NCBI RefSeq assembly: GCF_040409795.1
Contig: NZ_CP099571.1
Coordinates: forward strand, 806,001 to 870,000
Direction of reading: 5' to 3'
DNA: 64,000 bases
Source: Polynucleobacter sp. MWH-UH19D
GTDB taxonomy: Bacteria > Pseudomonadota > Gammaproteobacteria > Burkholderiales > Burkholderiaceae
Of this stretch, positions 61,600 to 64,000 are shown piece by piece. The position numbers and the translations under genes were made by a program. Numbering within the stretch: the first letter of the stretch is position 1; every line of letters begins with the position of its first letter. The notes beneath the pieces were generated by a model. It did no database searches and had not been told where the DNA came from. It worked only from the letters and a program-made list of their open reading frames with translations.

Positions 61600-62358
61600 T
61601 TACTCTTTAAGCCATTCTTTAATAGCGCCAAGATCTCGTTTTGTTTCTGTGCTGTTGCTAACATCAGTAGGAGTATTACTAAACTTGGCAAGTGCTTTTT
61701 CTAGTTGAGCAATCTTGGCTTCTTGCTCAATCGTTGCATCGATTAAACCTTTAAGGGCCATCGATACGGGATCATCCACATTGGGTGTTACTCCGTATGC
61801 AGAGAAATACTCCTTTGTTTTGCTATCAGCGCTTTGCGGTAAGTCTGGATGCAAAATGCGTGCTGGTATGCCAACAGCAGTCGCGCCAGGCGGAATTTCT
61901 TTCAGGACAACTGCATTTGAGCCAATGCGTGCGCCATCTCCTACAGTGAAGCCGCCTAAAACTTTTGCGCCAGCACTGACAACCACGCCTTTGCCTAAGG
62001 TAGGGTGTCGTTTTACACCTTTATATAAAGATGTGCCACCTAAAGTGACGCCTTGATAGATGGTGCAATCATCACCAATTTCTGTAGTCTCGCCGATCAC
62101 AATACCTAAACCATGGTCTAAAAATACACGACGACCAACCTTGGCGCCAGGATGGATCTCTATACCAGTAATCAATCTCGAAAACATCGACAGAAATCGC
62201 GCTAACCACTTCAAACCAAGATTCCAGAAAAAATGAGCGATGCGATGCAGCCAAACTGCATGTAAACCTGGGTAGCAGGTGATGACCTCAAGACGGTTTC
62301 TTGCGGCTGGATCTCTAACGATGATGGAATCGACTTGGTCGAATAGTGAATTAAACAT
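61600..62358 (-). CDS. cysE: Serine O-acetyltransferase
   Basis: CysE makes O-acetylserine for cysteine synthesis. The 252-residue protein has the N-terminal helical part (HRIAHFFWNLGLKWLARFLS) and a left-handed beta-helix with hexapeptide repeats (IHPGAKVGRRVFLDHGLGIV, IGETTEIGDDCTIYQGVTLG). The catalytic His lies in LDHGLG. It is shorter at the N-terminus than E. coli CysE. It abuts the convergent slyD with no spacer. Confidence 0.93.
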   Translation of the reverse strand: MFNSLFDQVDSIIVRDPAARNRLEVITCYPGLHAVWLHRIAHFFWNLGLKWLARFLSMFSRLITGIEIHPGAKVGRRVFLDHGLGIVIGETTEIGDDCTIYQGVTLGGTSLYKGVKRHPTLGKGVVVSAGAKVLGGFTVGDGARIGSNAVVLKEIPPGATAVGIPARILHPDLPQSADSKTKEYFSAYGVTPNVDDPVSMALKGLIDATIEQEAKIAQLEKALAKFSNTPTDVSNSTETKRDLGAIKEWLKE

Positions 62359-62381
62359 GGTTTGATTTTAACGGGGCTGGG

Positions 62382-63131
62382 TTATTTTCTCAGGAGCATC
62401 TGTTTTGCGATTCCCCGTAATAGATCGATCTCCTCTTTGCGCAGTCTGCTGCGTGCAAATAAGGCTTCGAGTCTGGGCATCAGCTTTTTCGGGTTAGCTG
62501 GGTCAAGATAAGCAATTGCCTCCAGTCCTTCTCGCCAATGTTCAAGCATTGCGGTAACTGCTGCTGGATCAGCCAGGTCCATTTCAGCAGTCTGATTTTT
62601 AGATATGACATCTAAGTTTGGGTCTTGTAGGGCTTGCCTGAGGGTATAGGCGCAAACCATTAAGGCTTGAGCAAGGTTGAGGGACGGATAGTCAGGATTG
62701 GCGTCTAGCCATACGCGGTGGGTACAAAAAGATAGATGATGATTCTCTAAACCAGTTCTCTCAGGACCAAATACTAGGGCAGTTTTTCCATGATTCTGGG
62801 TATTTTGGTAAATGAGGGCTAAAGCCGACTGCCAATCAATCGCTGGGGGGCCAAACTCTCGATCTCTACTAGTTAGACCTAACACCAAGGGGTAGCCTCC
62901 AATCGCTTGATCTAGGGATTGGTGCTCAACGGCTGACTCTAGAAGGTCAGTTGCACCACTGGCAAGAGCTATGGCCTCAGCTTCCTTGTGAATTCCCGAA
63001 GTTTTTGGTTTGATCAGGTGTAAATCATTAAAGCCCATTGTTTTCATGGCCCTAGCAGCTGAACCAACATTGCCAGCATGGGTAGTTTCCACCAGAATCC
63101 AGCGTAGTAAGTGTGATGCCTGAAGGTTCAT
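62382..63131 (-). CDS. trmJ: tRNA (cytidine/uridine-2'-O-)-methyltransferase TrmJ
   Basis: TrmJ methylates the ribose at position 32 of some tRNAs. The 249-residue SPOUT protein has ILVETTHAGNVGSAARAMKT near the N-terminus, the knot motif ALVFGPERTGLENHHLS and PDYPSLNLAQALMVCAYTLR. A C-terminal helical extension is typical of TrmJ. It lies between cysE and the divergent suhB, a common betaproteobacterial order. Confidence 0.93.
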   Translation of the reverse strand: MNLQASHLLRWILVETTHAGNVGSAARAMKTMGFNDLHLIKPKTSGIHKEAEAIALASGATDLLESAVEHQSLDQAIGGYPLVLGLTSRDREFGPPAIDWQSALALIYQNTQNHGKTALVFGPERTGLENHHLSFCTHRVWLDANPDYPSLNLAQALMVCAYTLRQALQDPNLDVISKNQTAEMDLADPAAVTAMLEHWREGLEAIAYLDPANPKKLMPRLEALFARSRLRKEEIDLLRGIAKQMLLRK

Positions 63132-63251
63132 GAATTAGGTGCTTTGAGGTGAACAGGGTAAATCGTTTAGAATCATAGTATTAGCTAGGTATTGTCATGC
63201 ACTTTCGGCAATATTACAGCCCTGTTCTTATTTAATTTGTCCATCCAAACT

Positions 63252-64000
63252 ATGCATCCCATGTTAAATGTGGCCGTGAAGGCTGCCCGTCGCGCAGGAA
63301 CTGTGATTAATCGTGCATCTCTGAATTTAGAGAGGCTCCAGGTGGATCGCAAGCAGCACAATGATTTTGTGACTGAGGTGGACAAAGCTGCAGAAGCAGC
63401 CATTATTGAGACTTTGAGTGAGGCATATCCCACTCATGGGTTTTTGGCTGAAGAGACAGGTGAACAAAACATCAATGCTGAAAACGTTTGGATTATTGAT
63501 CCGTTGGACGGCACGACCAATTTCATTCATGGATTTCCGCAATACGCTGTATCAATCGCTTTAGCAGTTAATGGAGTAACTCAACAAGCGGTTGTATACG
63601 ACCCCAATCGCGATGAATTATTTACTGCGACTCGTGGTGCGGGTGCCTACCTAGATCGCCGTCGTTTGCGTGTGGCAACGCAAGATCGATTGAACAACTC
63701 TTTAATTGGCACTGGTTTTCCGTATCGTGAAGACCAAGACCTTGAAAAGTACCTAAAGATTTTTGCTGAGATGTCACGTCAATGCGCTGGCTTACGTCGC
63801 CCAGGCGCTGCTTCATTGGACCTGGCTTATGTTGCAGCTGGCCGTTACGATGGATTTTTTGAGAGTGACCTCAAGCCTTGGGATATGGCTGCAGGAGCCT
63901 TATTAATTACTGAGGCGGGTGGTTTGGTTGGCAACTACCGCGGCGAAGAAGGTTTCTTAAAGAGTGGCGAAGTGATGGCTGCTAATCCACGCATTTATGC
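63252..64000 (+). CDS. suhB: Inositol-1-monophosphatase family protein, 5' part
   Basis: This open frame begins at the ATG at 63252 and runs off the window end; about 249 codons are visible. The metal-site motifs are LAEETGEQ (Glu), [20 protein letters not shown] and, near the end, [18 protein letters not shown]. SuhB-type proteins dephosphorylate inositol phosphate and in E. coli join rRNA antitermination complexes. A downstream ATG (third codon after the first) is an alternative start. Gene placement beside trmJ supports the name. Confidence 0.93.
   Translation, partial: MHPMLNVAVKAARRAGTVINRASLNLERLQVDRKQHNDFVTEVDKAAEAAIIETLSEAYPTHGFLAEETGEQNINAENVWIIDPLDGTTNFIHGFPQYAVSIALAVNGVTQQAVVYDPNRDELFTATRGAGAYLDRRRLRVATQDRLNNSLIGTGFPYREDQDLEKYLKIFAEMSRQCAGLRRPGAASLDLAYVAAGRYDGFFESDLKPWDMAAGALLITEAGGLVGNYRGEEGFLKSGEVMAANPRIY

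Overview
This window is bacterial chromosome with moderate GC content (my estimate, mid-40s percent), dense genes and short spacers. Gene content and order point to a betaproteobacterium of the Burkholderiales, most like Polynucleobacter in Burkholderiaceae. The supporting blocks are accD-folC-SPOR-cvpA-purF-metZ, thrS-infC-rpmI-rplT-pheS-pheT-ihfA-merR-tRNA-Pro, sucA-odhB-lpd-zapE, dapA-bamC and suhB/trmJ/cysE. The genus is an inference from layout and protein style, not from a database search. I see no insertion sequences, prophage, CRISPR array or rRNA.

Region 1 (1-7.5 kb) is housekeeping: the 3' end of accD, folC, a SPOR protein, cvpA, purF, metZ, a small methyltransferase and an exported rhodanese-like protein.

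Region 2 (7.5-23.8 kb) is a sulfur-oxidation island and the main accessory part. On the minus strand lie molybdate transport genes modC and modB and an apparent sqr-tauE-HiPIP operon. Diverging from sqr is a plus-strand run: a persulfide dioxygenase-type metallohydrolase, soxC-soxD-soxY-soxZ-soxA-soxX-soxB, an exported DsrE-like protein, an exported SoxH-like metallohydrolase, a small cytochrome c, three YeeE/YedE permeases and a DUF442 (phosphatase-like) protein. Together they could take sulfide or thiosulfate to sulfate: SQR makes persulfide, the dioxygenase makes sulfite, TauE may export it, SoxAX/YZ/B/CD oxidises carrier-bound sulfur, and cytochromes or HiPIP carry electrons. ModBC fits the molybdenum need of SoxC. 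No sulfur regulator, modA or soxVW is in view.

Region 3 (23.8-38.1 kb) is metabolic: a thioesterase, mnmH, glutaryl-CoA dehydrogenase, a queuosine-precursor transporter, the ABC-F protein YbiT, an etfQO-gloA-FemAB-like-DUF1289 operon, both subunits of a 3-oxoacid CoA-transferase, a striking single-ORF fusion of a CDF metal transporter with an alpha/beta hydrolase, and relA.

Region 4 (38.1-46.8 kb) holds tRNA-Val(GAC), the translation cluster thrS to pheT (infC appears to start with ATC), ihfA, a MerR regulator, tRNA-Pro(GGG), a hotdog thioesterase and an H-NS family protein behind a very AT-rich spacer.

Region 5 (46.8-64 kb) has an unusual HTH plus receiver-like regulator facing sucA, the 2-oxoglutarate dehydrogenase genes behind a structured leader, zapE, a PHP phosphatase, trpS, a methyltransferase, dapA, bamC, a tiny Ala/Pro-rich lipoprotein, a RoxA-type ribosomal oxygenase, slyD, cysE, trmJ and the 5' part of suhB. 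No gene-free stretch exceeds 300 bases. The longest, before sucA and before the H-NS gene, are described as features.
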